DNA of 64,000 nt from Flavobacteriales bacterium UBA6051 (GTDB lineage Bacteria; Bacteroidota; Bacteroidia; Flavobacteriales_D; Crocinitomicaceae): contig DIYP01000014.1 of the NCBI GenBank assembly GCA_002427735.1, positions 186,001 through 250,000 of the forward strand. The letters run 5' to 3'. This document shows positions 24,776-32,534 of this stretch, one piece after another. A program made the position numbers and the translations under genes. Position 1 is the first letter of the stretch, and the number at the start of each line of letters is the position of its first letter. The notes under the pieces are model-generated. The model had not been told where the DNA came from. It ran no database searches and worked only from the letters and a program-made list of their open reading frames with translations.

Positions 24776-26392
24776 ATGAAAACTCGAAGACTCCTTAAAT
24801 CAATCATTTGCGGGACTTTTTTTGCTTCCGCATTACTATTAAATTCTAATGTACTTGCTCAAACACCAACGATAGGCTTGCAGTATAACTCGGCTGGTGC
24901 CTCAGAAGGGTATACACTTTTTACGCCGGAGTGGAATACGAATACGTATCTCATAGACAATTGTGGTGAAGTTGTGAACACTTGGACTTTCTCTGAAAGA
25001 CCAGGGTTAACTGCTTACCTATTAGAAGACGGTAATGTGTTGCGTGCAGGAAAAGACTCATTAGAAATTCGAGATTGGGACAATAACGTTGTTTGGAGCT
25101 TTGATATGGGATCCATTTCAGCGAATCAGCATCATGACATAGAGCCTATGCCAAATGGCAGAATTTTGTGTTTGGTGTGGGACAATTATCCCAAAGCACA
25201 GGCTATTGACATGGGGAAAGACAGTACTAGTCTTCCCGGAACTGAATTGAAATTAGAGCGAATTGTTGAGCTTAAACCTGACGCACCTGGAACTGCAATC
25301 ATCGTCTGGGAATGGAAAGCGGCAGATCATTTAGTACAGGATTTTGATCCTACGAAATTGAACTACGGGGTAATCGCTGATTCTCCTGAATTAATTGATA
25401 TTAATTACGATACTTATAATGCGGCTGATCCGATCCATTTCAATAGTATAGATTACGATCCAGATCTTGATTTAATTCTGTTGTCAGCTAGGCATTTGAG
25501 TGAAATATTCATCATTGACCATAGTACGACCACATTAGAGGCCGCTTCTCATTCAGGAGGAATGTATGGAAAAGGTGGTGATCTACTTTGGAGATGGGGA
25601 AATCCTCAGGCGTACGGTGCTGGAGGTCCAAGCGATCAGAAACTATTTAAGCAGCACGATGCGAAGTGGATCGAAGATGGTTTTGTAGATGAGGGTAAGA
25701 TTTCCGTATTCAATAATGATGGTTTAACGGGGGCTGCAACAAATAGTGCTGTTCATGTCCTTGAACCAAACCTCGTTGGGGGAGTTTTCACTAGTACAAA
25801 TGGAATGTATGACCCACAAGATTTTGTTTGGAGCTGGGAAGGTGATGCGCTCGGTGAGACTGTTTTCGGTGGAAAGAAATGTGGTGTTCATTTTTTAGAG
25901 AATGGAAATGCATTGATGACACAAACTGAATCAGGTAGAATGATTGAGGTGAATAGAAATGGAGATGTTGTTTGGGTATACGAAAACCCACACGGTGATA
26001 TTATATACAATCAAGGAGATACGCCAATGAGTAACGACTTCTTCCGTGTACATCGTTATTTGCCGACTTATGCAGGATTGAGTGGTGCTACACTTACGCC
26101 GAATGGAACGATAGAAGATGCGAATCTCGTTTCGGATACATGTAGCATGGGATTAAGTATTGCCGAGATTACATCATTAGATATTGAGATTGCTCCTAAC
26201 CCGGCGTCAACGGTATTCAACATTACAAGTCAATTTGATGTTCAGTATGTTCGTTTATATAACAGCGTTGGAAAGTTAGTATCTGAGCAGGTAGGAGATG
26301 AGATCAGCGTTGAGGACTTGGAAACGGGTGTTTACCTGGTATCTATTCAAACGGATCGTGGAATGGCAACTAAACGAATTGTTATCGAATAA
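24776..26392 (+). CDS. Secreted arylsulfotransferase-like propeller protein with T9SS type A tail
   Basis: A 538-aa exported protein. After the signal peptide (cleavage near VLAQ), residues about 30-455 carry beta-propeller blades of the arylsulfate sulfotransferase family: GYTLFTPEW, LLEDGNVLRAG, HHDIEPMPNGRIL, DPIHFNSIDYDPDLDLIL, LLWRWGNP, FLENGNALMTQ. His residues in the HHDIEP and DPIHFNS motifs may correspond to the active-site histidines of the family; function is not certain, since many such homologues have no tested activity. Residues about 468-538 are a Por_Secre_tail (IAPNPAST, VRLYNSVGKLV, GVYLVSIQT, RIVIE). It would be released to the cell surface or medium. Confidence 0.85.
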   Translation: MKTRRLLKSIICGTFFASALLLNSNVLAQTPTIGLQYNSAGASEGYTLFTPEWNTNTYLIDNCGEVVNTWTFSERPGLTAYLLEDGNVLRAGKDSLEIRDWDNNVVWSFDMGSISANQHHDIEPMPNGRILCLVWDNYPKAQAIDMGKDSTSLPGTELKLERIVELKPDAPGTAIIVWEWKAADHLVQDFDPTKLNYGVIADSPELIDINYDTYNAADPIHFNSIDYDPDLDLILLSARHLSEIFIIDHSTTTLEAASHSGGMYGKGGDLLWRWGNPQAYGAGGPSDQKLFKQHDAKWIEDGFVDEGKISVFNNDGLTGAATNSAVHVLEPNLVGGVFTSTNGMYDPQDFVWSWEGDALGETVFGGKKCGVHFLENGNALMTQTESGRMIEVNRNGDVVWVYENPHGDIIYNQGDTPMSNDFFRVHRYLPTYAGLSGATLTPNGTIEDANLVSDTCSMGLSIAEITSLDIEIAPNPASTVFNITSQFDVQYVRLYNSVGKLVSEQVGDEISVEDLETGVYLVSIQTDRGMATKRIVIE

Positions 26393-26443
26393 CATCTCGT
26401 TGAAAAGGTCAAATCACCTGTATCAATTCAATACAGTTTTCAT

Positions 26444-26451
26444 TACATTTG
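26444..26451 (+). promoter_or_regulatory. -7 element for tRNA-Pro
   Basis: TACATTTG ends 11 bases before the tRNA. A -33 TTG at the right distance is not evident, so the promoter is only partly supported. Confidence 0.45.
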
Positions 26452-26462
26452 CAGGCTAAGTT

Positions 26463-26537
26463 CGGGATGTAGCTTAGTCCGGTTAAAGTGCTCGTCTGGG
26501 GGGCGAGAGATCGGAGGTTCGAATCCTCTCATCCCGA
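26463..26537 (+). tRNA. tRNA-Pro (anticodon GGG)
   Basis: A full cloverleaf can be drawn: acceptor CGGGATG/CATCCCG (7 bp), D arm GCTT/AAGT, anticodon stem CTCGT/GCGAG around the loop CTGGGGG (anticodon GGG), variable AGATC, T arm GGAGG-TTCGAAT-CCTCT, and discriminator A. C1-G72 is the usual proline identity pair. The 3' CCA is not encoded (the sequence continues CAA), so CCA addition by the cca product at 30971-32389 is required. Confidence 0.95.
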
Positions 26538-26660
26538 CAAAAAAATCTAGCGTGAAGCTGGATTTTTTGGTTTCAGGGATAGGATGAGAACCCCGGTTCG
26601 ACCTGAACCGAGCATGACTCGGTGAAAGCACCGACCAAAGGGAGGTAATCCTCTCATCCC
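26522..26660 (+). repeat. 14-bp direct repeat from the tRNA-Pro 3' end
   Basis: AATCCTCTCATCCC occurs at 26522-26535 inside the tRNA and again at 26647-26660. Duplicated tRNA 3' ends are the usual trace of site-specific integration, but only 125 bases separate the start points and no integrase is in the window. Confidence 0.5.
26541..26568 (+). terminator. Terminator after tRNA-Pro
   Basis: AAAAATCTAGC and GCTGGATTTTT form an 11-bp stem (one G-T pair) around GTGAA, ending in a T run, four bases after the tRNA. Confidence 0.75.
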
Positions 26661-26662
26661 TG
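26574..26662 (+). other. tRNA-like structured element sharing the tRNA-Pro 3' end
   Basis: An 89-base segment folds into a type II-tRNA-like shape: outer stem CAGGGAT (26574-26580) with ATCCCTG (26656-26662), a hairpin CGGTTC/GAACCG (26594-26610), a hairpin TCGGTG/CACCGA with AAAG loop (26619-26634), and a T-arm-like hairpin GGGAGG-TAAT-CCTCTC (26640-26655). Its last part repeats the tRNA-Pro T arm and acceptor strand; the T loop has lost three bases. There is no proper D arm or anticodon loop, so it is not a working tRNA. An alternative stem, GGATGAGA/TCTCATCC, excludes the outer stem. It could be a decayed tRNA, an att relic or a structured RNA. Confidence 0.5.
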
Positions 26663-26830
26663 CGTTATAATTTGTCATTTTATTGTTTGAGTCATTAACG
26701 AACAACCGCAGTAAAACTTAATGCTAAGAAAAGTTGTGGATAATTATTGTTTGTACTAATTGTTAATTGAGGTTTGTTTGCATAACTTTTTAGTCATTAT
26801 AATCAGGATACCAAATAATAGAGATTGAAA

Positions 26831-27235
26831 ATGAAAGAATCCCAGAAAAGGATAATTGAAGAAATCATCCATGAAATGCAAGCATCTGAAAATGGTATAA
26901 TCAATAAATTGGACTGTATCAGTTTTTTACAAGACAAAAAGTGTAGTGCAGATGAAAGGAATGCAATAATTGGGTATATGAGAGAGTTAGATTTGATTTC
27001 TAGTCCTAACCGATATACTTATAACCTTACTATGGGTGGTTCAAAATTTACTTCATTCAATGATATTGAAAAAAATGAGAATAAGAAGTTAATTTGGGAT
27101 AAGCTAATTAAATACTGGATACCAATTATCACTACAGCTATAGCGCTAACGTCGCTTGCTTGGAACATCTATCAAACTACTGTAAATTCTAGAATAGAAA
27201 ATCGAATAGAAAAGTTAGAGAAACGATTTGAGTAA
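26831..27235 (+). CDS. Small membrane-anchored orphan protein
   Basis: From ATG 26831 (preferred over TTG 26825) a 134-aa protein. Residues 1-75 are charged and look like a small winged-helix-type fold (two helices, then MRELDLIS, then a beta hairpin). A hydrophobic span at about 95-117 (IPIITTAIALTSLAWNIY) is one membrane helix, and the last 15 residues (RIENRIEKLEKRF) are a short coiled coil. I recognise no family. The gene and its 160-base upstream stretch, which holds no other feature, are more AT-rich than the neighbours, and it follows the tRNA-like element, so it may be acquired. Confidence 0.55.
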   Translation: MKESQKRIIEEIIHEMQASENGIINKLDCISFLQDKKCSADERNAIIGYMRELDLISSPNRYTYNLTMGGSKFTSFNDIEKNENKKLIWDKLIKYWIPIITTAIALTSLAWNIYQTTVNSRIENRIEKLEKRFE

Positions 27236-27294
27236 AGCTTAGCTGACTTTATAAACCCAAGACTCTAAGGTAAGCCCGGAAGAAGTTAATCAAC

Positions 27295-27321
27295 AAAAAA
27301 GGCTTCCCATTCGGAAAGCCT
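27295..27321 (-). terminator. Terminator of sucD (probably bidirectional)
   Basis: GGCTTCC and GGAAAGCC pair with one bulged A; on the minus strand the stem is followed by six Ts, 23 bases after the sucD stop. Confidence 0.65.
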
Positions 27322-27343
27322 TCTTATTTATTTCTTCTAGGTA

Positions 27344-28222
27344 TTAAGCTGTTACACCCAATACTTCTGCCATTTTAGCACCAATCTGAGCTGGTGAATC
27401 TACCACGTGAATACCACATTCGCGCATGATTCTTTTCTTCGCTTCAGCCGTATCATCAGCACCACCAACAATTGCACCAGCGTGTCCCATTGTTCTTCCT
27501 TTTGGTGCAGTTTCTCCTGCGATAAATCCAACCACTGGCTTCTTAGAATTCTCTTTAATCCAACGAGCAGCGATTGCTTCAAGATTTCCTCCAATTTCAC
27601 CAATCATGACAATTCCATCCGTATCAGGATCGTTCATCAATAGCTCAACTGCTTCTTTTGTCGTAGTTCCAATAATCGGGTCACCACCAATACCAATCGC
27701 CGTTGTGATTCCCAATCCAGCTTTTACTACTTGATCAGCTGCTTCATATGTCAATGTACCCGACTTGGATACAATTCCAATTTTCCCTTGATTGAAAACA
27801 AAACCTGGCATAATTCCAACTTTCGCTTCACCAGCCGTGATCACACCAGGACAGTTAGGTCCGATAAGCGTACAATCGTATTGGCTAATATATTCTTTTG
27901 CTTTCACCATATCGTTTACTGGAATTCCTTCCGTAATACAAATGATTACTTTAATTCCGGCATTAGCAGCTTCCATAATAGCATCAGCGGCAAATGCTGG
28001 TGGAACAAAAATGATAGAAACATCAGCACCTGCTTTTTCCACTGCCTCAGATACAGTATTAAAAACTGGACGATCCAAATGTGTTTGTCCACCTTTACCT
28101 GGTGTTACACCTCCGACAACGTTTGTTCCATATTCAATCATCTGTCCGGCGTGGAATGTTCCTTCACTTCCTGTGAATCCCTGAACGATAACCTTCGAAT
28201 CTTTATTTACCAATACGCTCAT
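27344..28222 (-). CDS. sucD: Succinate-CoA ligase, alpha subunit
   Basis: A 292-aa subunit of succinyl-CoA synthetase in the TCA cycle, which interconverts succinyl-CoA and succinate with NDP phosphorylation. The CoA-binding Rossmann domain (VIVQGFTGSEGTFHA, GVTPGKGGQTHLDRPVF), the IGPNCPG loop and the phosphorylated active-site histidine (GHAGAI near residue 247) are all present, and the length is standard. The beta subunit gene sucC is not adjacent, as is common in Bacteroidota. It is monocistronic, with its own promoter and terminator. Confidence 0.97.
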   Translation of the reverse strand: MSVLVNKDSKVIVQGFTGSEGTFHAGQMIEYGTNVVGGVTPGKGGQTHLDRPVFNTVSEAVEKAGADVSIIFVPPAFAADAIMEAANAGIKVIICITEGIPVNDMVKAKEYISQYDCTLIGPNCPGVITAGEAKVGIMPGFVFNQGKIGIVSKSGTLTYEAADQVVKAGLGITTAIGIGGDPIIGTTTKEAVELLMNDPDTDGIVMIGEIGGNLEAIAARWIKENSKKPVVGFIAGETAPKGRTMGHAGAIVGGADDTAEAKKRIMRECGIHVVDSPAQIGAKMAEVLGVTA

Positions 28223-28266
28223 GCTATATTTTGTTTATTTGAAGTTGTTTCTAAAAATTATGCTTT

Positions 28267-28297
28267 CAAAAATAAGTGTTTGCTATTGCATTGTCAA
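28267..28297 (-). promoter_or_regulatory. Promoter of sucD
   Basis: On the minus strand: TTG (28295-28297), 20 bases, TATTTTTG (28267-28274), leaving a leader of about 40 bases. Confidence 0.65.
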
Positions 28298-28367
28298 TGG
28301 AAGTTGAAAGAAGTTTTTGACAATTTAGCATTGTTTTTTTGTGAATGCGAAGATTGGATTTGAGGCG

Positions 28368-28814
28368 CTATTTCACCTCAACTACCTCCAAGTTAAAAAC
28401 CAGGATTGAACTCTTAGGAATGTCCTCCAGTTCATGTGTTCCATAACCCAGTTGGGGAGGGGAGACGAGGTAAGCTTTTCCTCCTTCGTTCAATTCCAGC
28501 ATAATTTCTTTCCATGAACCAATTAAGTCCTTGACATTAAATTCTTTTGGGTTTTCAATTTGATCGTCGAATACTGTGCCATCTAAGAGCTCGCCCTTGT
28601 ACTTGATGACAATGCGATCTGTGAATTGAATTTTCTTTCCATCTCCTTTATCTAAAATGCTATAATACATTCCTGAACCAGACTTTTCACATGTTTTGCC
28701 TTCTTTCTTTAAGTACTCCTGAATTTCCTTGTCGAAGGAAGATATTTCGTCGTCGGAATACGTCTTACAAGCACTTATTATTAAGAGCAGTAGGACAAAA
28801 AAAGTATACTTCAT
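28368..28814 (-). CDS. FKBP-type peptidyl-prolyl isomerase lipoprotein
   Basis: A 148-aa lipoprotein (lipobox IISAC) with an FKBP domain from about residue 48: VIKYKGELLDGTVFDD, a shortened binding-loop region (FNVKDLIGSWKEIMLELNEG), SPPQLGYGT and a final LVFNLEVVEV strand. The IPGW-type Trp of the active site is present as the W in GSWKE. It should fold exported proteins in the periplasm or at the outer membrane. It overlaps the TraB-family gene by four bases. Confidence 0.85.
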   Translation of the reverse strand: MKYTFFVLLLLIISACKTYSDDEISSFDKEIQEYLKKEGKTCEKSGSGMYYSILDKGDGKKIQFTDRIVIKYKGELLDGTVFDDQIENPKEFNVKDLIGSWKEIMLELNEGGKAYLVSPPQLGYGTHELEDIPKSSILVFNLEVVEVK

Positions 28815-29698
28815 AATTTAATTGGTGTTAGGGTATATCCTTCACGTTCAAGTAAGCGAATAACGCCGTTGGGTCCGCCCAAATGTCCCGCACCCACTGC
28901 AATTAGCGTATTTTTCTCTGCGATGCAGTCCGCGATTTGAGGAATCCAGCGTTTGTTTCTGTCATCCAGAAAAATGGCTTGGTCTAGTTCATGTTGACTA
29001 TCACCGGTGGCAAACAAGAAGAGCGAATCAACATTTTGCCCCAAATAAAGTTCTACCATTTCATTGTTCATTGATCGTGTAATGCTATCATCACGAATTG
29101 CGCTCATGACCATGGCCGTTTGTTCTTCTCGTGAAAAACCATCAAACATGTTTATTTGATCCTGAAATGTTTCCAGCCCGATTACAGGTATCTCCGCTTT
29201 TTTTGCGTTTGAACTGATGTTCATATCGTAGGATTCTGTTGGTTCTGTGGTCCCTGAAGCAGCCGCCATTGTGGAAATAACAAATGGTTTCATTTTACCC
29301 ATTGAAATTCGAAACTGGCTTTCATTAAACCCTAATTTATCCTCCGCCCATGTCAACAGACTATCTGTTTGTACTTCAGAAAAGAAATCGAATAATGAAC
29401 CTTCTTCCAAAAGCAGTGATTCAAACATACCACTCAAGTCGGCAGTCAAATCAATTTCAAGCATGATGGCATCAACATGCGTATTGATGTATTTCAATGT
29501 ATCTGGAAAAAAGTAATCCATGGCAGGAATTAAGTGAATTGTGCCGAAAAGAAATGCGTCTCCATGTACATTATTTCCAGAGATACGCCAGAGTAGTGCA
29601 TTTTCTTCCATTGGAAACTCGCGGACACCGCTACTTTGTGCTGTTGCGGTATGCAACAGAACTAAAAAAATAATTATGCTTAAAATGTACTTTTTCAT
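28811..29698 (-). CDS. TraB/GumN family secreted protein
   Basis: A 295-aa exported protein (cleavage near TATAQ) of the TraB/GumN/TIKI group: FGTIHLIP at about 51-58, a Glu in MLEIDL, and the C-terminal VGAGHLGG with its conserved His. In the animal member TIKI these residues form a metal-dependent protease; bacterial members are mostly untested. It overlaps both neighbours (one base with the methyltransferase stop/start region and four with the FKBP gene), so the three are co-translated. Confidence 0.85.
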   Translation of the reverse strand: MKKYILSIIIFLVLLHTATAQSSGVREFPMEENALLWRISGNNVHGDAFLFGTIHLIPAMDYFFPDTLKYINTHVDAIMLEIDLTADLSGMFESLLLEEGSLFDFFSEVQTDSLLTWAEDKLGFNESQFRISMGKMKPFVISTMAAASGTTEPTESYDMNISSNAKKAEIPVIGLETFQDQINMFDGFSREEQTAMVMSAIRDDSITRSMNNEMVELYLGQNVDSLFLFATGDSQHELDQAIFLDDRNKRWIPQIADCIAEKNTLIAVGAGHLGGPNGVIRLLEREGYTLTPIKL

Positions 29699-30402
29699 TA
29701 CATCCTTAATTCTGCCAGATAGTGATCGCTTTCAGCAACAAGTTGGGTCGTCTTAAAACCAATCTTTTCGGCAACAGACTTTAGTGTATCAAAGTCAACA
29801 TAGAGCCATTCAAACCAATCAGATGTATGTTCCCTGTATTTCATTTGAAATCTAAAGTCACCATAATAGTCAGCATTTAAATCCATCCAAAGTGCCCCAT
29901 CTTCGTCTTCATAAAGATATTTGATATCTGATGAGTCACAAATGATTTTACCATTTTTCGAAAGAATCGATTGCGCATGAAGCAAAGTGCGTTCCAGATT
30001 TGCCAGATTCCCGGAAATACCTATTCCGTTCATAAGCATCAATACGGTGTCGTAAGAGTTATCCTTTAGATCAAAAAAATTGATTTGATCGGCATTCAGC
30101 TGATTCGTTTTCATGTGCTCGACAGCTCCTGGACTGGTGTCGATACAATATACGTTAAAGCCATTTTTTCGCAGGTAGGTTGCATGAATTCCAGCACCAG
30201 CGCCAACATCCAGAATATTGCCCGAACAATGATTAAGTGCTGTTTTTTCAATGGCCGGCATTTCGTCATATGACCTAAAGAGATATTCGGATGGAATAAT
30301 GTCATCATCACAAATGTCTGATATTACCGTAATATCTTCGTTGATTTGAGTTTGGGCAAAGTCGAGAATGGCTTGACCCATTGGGTCATTCAGTTCTTTC
30401 AT
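29698..30402 (-). CDS. SAM-dependent methyltransferase
   Basis: From ATG 30400-30402 a class I methyltransferase of 234 aa; the longer frame runs into the upstream gene and is rejected. Motif I is ILDVGAGAGIHATYL, followed by the acidic end of strand 2 (VYCIDTS), DTVLMLMNGIGI and the later strand GKIICDSS. It is a small-molecule-type methyltransferase; the substrate is not predictable. It starts one base after the stop of the pRiA4b-like gene and its stop meets the TraB gene start, giving a tightly packed operon. Confidence 0.82.
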   Translation of the reverse strand: MKELNDPMGQAILDFAQTQINEDITVISDICDDDIIPSEYLFRSYDEMPAIEKTALNHCSGNILDVGAGAGIHATYLRKNGFNVYCIDTSPGAVEHMKTNQLNADQINFFDLKDNSYDTVLMLMNGIGISGNLANLERTLLHAQSILSKNGKIICDSSDIKYLYEDEDGALWMDLNADYYGDFRFQMKYREHTSDWFEWLYVDFDTLKSVAEKIGFKTTQLVAESDHYLAELRM

Positions 30403-30403
30403 C

Positions 30404-30937
30404 TTAGTATTCGAAATCGTCGTATCCACCTTCAAATTCTCCAAATCCAAATTCGTCCTCATCTTCGTCTTCATCGGATTCAGTTTCGAACTGAAGTCCT
30501 TCTCCATCTGCTGATTTAGAATCTTCAGAGGGAGCATTTCCTACAGAGAGAACATTTTTCGGAGCATCAGGCGTCGACTCGGAGTAACCGATTAATTCAA
30601 TAAGGAATATCCACATGCGAAGGAAATCATGAACAAGAATAATCTTTTGATCAGACTCTTGAATAAAATCGCCAATGACAGAATTTGTCATTACTCCAGG
30701 TAAAATCTGATCAGGGTCTTCCCCAAAAGACATGTCGAAAAGACTGATTTCATGTCCTTTGTCCCAATTGTCATTGGACATGTAAAACGATGCCATTTGA
30801 TCCTGTGTAAAATTATAGGCATCCAGGATCGCTTTATAAAGCGATTCAAATGTGTCTTTGTCACTTATGAGGATATCGCGAAAGATTTCGTTTTTATCTT
30901 TCGAATCAAGTAGTACTCTGAATTTTAATCCTGCCAT
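30404..30937 (-). CDS. pRiA4b ORF-3-like protein
   Basis: A 177-aa cytoplasmic protein resembling the plasmid pRiA4b ORF-3 family: RFRVLL-type first strand (KFRVLLDS), FRDILISDKDTFESLYKAI, then AYNFTQDQMASFYMS and W in DNWDKGHEIS. The last 45 residues are a very acidic Asp/Glu tail ending GGYDDFEY. The family's function is unknown despite its plasmid-derived name, and there is no other mobile-element trace here. It heads the operon running into the methyltransferase, TraB and FKBP genes. Confidence 0.7.
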   Translation of the reverse strand: MAGLKFRVLLDSKDKNEIFRDILISDKDTFESLYKAILDAYNFTQDQMASFYMSNDNWDKGHEISLFDMSFGEDPDQILPGVMTNSVIGDFIQESDQKIILVHDFLRMWIFLIELIGYSESTPDAPKNVLSVGNAPSEDSKSADGEGLQFETESDEDEDEDEFGFGEFEGGYDDFEY

Positions 30938-30970
30938 GCCAATGAATTAATGCTTGATGATACGATGGTT

Positions 30971-32389
30971 TTACTTTATAGTTTCAAGGCCCATTTCTCC
31001 AGCTACCTTAAACATATATTCCCATGCCTCTTCTTTATTGTTTTGAATTTCTCCTTCCAAGATAGCCTCCTTAATTTTTGACTTAATGTCACCAATTTCT
31101 TGCGAAGGTGGTAAACCAAAGGTTTCCATAATTTCCTGACCCGTGACTGGCGGTTGAAAATTACGGATACGATCCTTCTCTTCAACATCACGCAATTTCT
31201 GTTCCACCTTCAGAAAGTTTTCCTTGTAGCGTTTTACTTTATGCTCATTTTTCGAGGTGATATCCGCATTACAAAGCAGCATAAGATCTTCAATATCATC
31301 ACCTGCTTCAAAGAGCAAGCGTCGAATAGCAGAATCAGTTACTGATCCTTTCACTAGTGCAATTGGACGTAAATGAAGTCGTACTAATTTTCGCACATAT
31401 TTCATTTTGCTGTCCATCGGTAATTTTAGTCGACGAAAGATCTTTGGTACCATTCGGGCACCCAAATCTTCATGACCGTGAAAAGTCCATCCAACTTTAG
31501 CATCGAATCGTTTGGTAGGCGGTTTGGCTATATCGTGAAGAATTGCTGCCCAACGAAGCCAGAGTTTATCTGTCTTCTCGGAAATGTTGTCAAGGACTTC
31601 CAGCGTATGATGGAAATTATCTTTGTGCGATTTCCCATTGCGCGTTTCAACACCATACAATTTCACCATTTCCGGAAAGAATTGATGCAGTAATTGTGTA
31701 GAAAGAAGCAGATTAAAACCGCGCGAAGGAGTCGGACTTAAAACAATTTTATTCAGTTCATCCGCTATTCGCTCTTTAGATATGATACTTAACCTGTCGG
31801 CGTGTTCTCGAATGGCTTCCAGACTTTTCTTTTCAATTTTAAAGTCAAGTTGAGAAGCAAAACGCACGGCGCGCATCATTCTTAAAGGATCATCGGAATA
31901 AGTTGTTGCAGGGTCAAGTGGAGTTCTTAGAATTCCATTTTCAAGGTCTTCCAGTCCTCCAAAAGGATCGATTAGCTCGCCGAAAGAGTCTTTATGAAGG
32001 CTGATAGCCAAAGCATTAATTGTGAAATCCCTACGGTTCTGATCATCTTGCAGCGTTCCATTTTCTACAATAGGTTTGCGTGAATCTCTCCTGTACGATT
32101 CTTTACGCGCTCCGACAAATTCTACTTCGAGGTCTTTATATACGAATTGAGCGGTGCCAAAATTTTCAAATAAAGAGACTTTTTTGACCCGTAACTTTTC
32201 AGCGCATTCCTGTGCGAGTTCTAATCCGTTGCCAACTACAACAATGTCGATATCCTTAGAAGGTCTTTCGAGCAATAAATCTCTCACATAACCACCAATA
32301 ACAAAGGCTTGTAGGTTTTTTTCGCTAACAATTTGCGAAGCAACCTTAAATACCGGATGGGTAAGATGTTGACTTAAATTTGTTGACAT
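30971..32389 (-). CDS. cca: CCA tRNA nucleotidyltransferase with HD domain
   Basis: A 472-aa class II nucleotidyltransferase that adds or repairs the 3' CCA of tRNAs. The head motif GGYVRDLLL with the catalytic pair DIDIV is at about 33-50, the RRDFTINAL motif near 130, RMMRAVRFA near 168, and an HD domain (HTLEVL..AAILHDIAKP) near 250-285. The tRNA-Pro in this window does not encode CCA, so this activity is needed. A CAAAGATA (minus-strand TATCTTTG) at 32398-32405 sits only eight bases from the ATG, giving a very short leader. Confidence 0.96.
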   Translation of the reverse strand: MSTNLSQHLTHPVFKVASQIVSEKNLQAFVIGGYVRDLLLERPSKDIDIVVVGNGLELAQECAEKLRVKKVSLFENFGTAQFVYKDLEVEFVGARKESYRRDSRKPIVENGTLQDDQNRRDFTINALAISLHKDSFGELIDPFGGLEDLENGILRTPLDPATTYSDDPLRMMRAVRFASQLDFKIEKKSLEAIREHADRLSIISKERIADELNKIVLSPTPSRGFNLLLSTQLLHQFFPEMVKLYGVETRNGKSHKDNFHHTLEVLDNISEKTDKLWLRWAAILHDIAKPPTKRFDAKVGWTFHGHEDLGARMVPKIFRRLKLPMDSKMKYVRKLVRLHLRPIALVKGSVTDSAIRRLLFEAGDDIEDLMLLCNADITSKNEHKVKRYKENFLKVEQKLRDVEEKDRIRNFQPPVTGQEIMETFGLPPSQEIGDIKSKIKEAILEGEIQNNKEEAWEYMFKVAGEMGLETIK

Positions 32390-32534
32390 GGCGGGTGCAA
32401 AGATAAGTTATTCGCATGAAGCACTGCTATCTTCAGTAGACCTTTTTACTCAGCTTTCTAAAGTTGTTTTAAGAAAAGAGATTTGAGGTTTGTTAAACGA
32501 TTCTTTCTTACTTTTAAGTTTAAAGTGATCTTAC

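Noticed and set aside
26443..26631. Minus-strand ORF with the peptide RGFEPPISRPPDEHF
   Set aside because: It is the antisense reading of tRNA-Pro and its flank; such 'RGFEPP' peptides are a known artefact of tRNA genes.
30404..30937. Remnant of a plasmid or transposon
   Set aside because: Only the family name (pRiA4b ORF-3) suggests it; no transposase, inverted repeats or integrase nearby.
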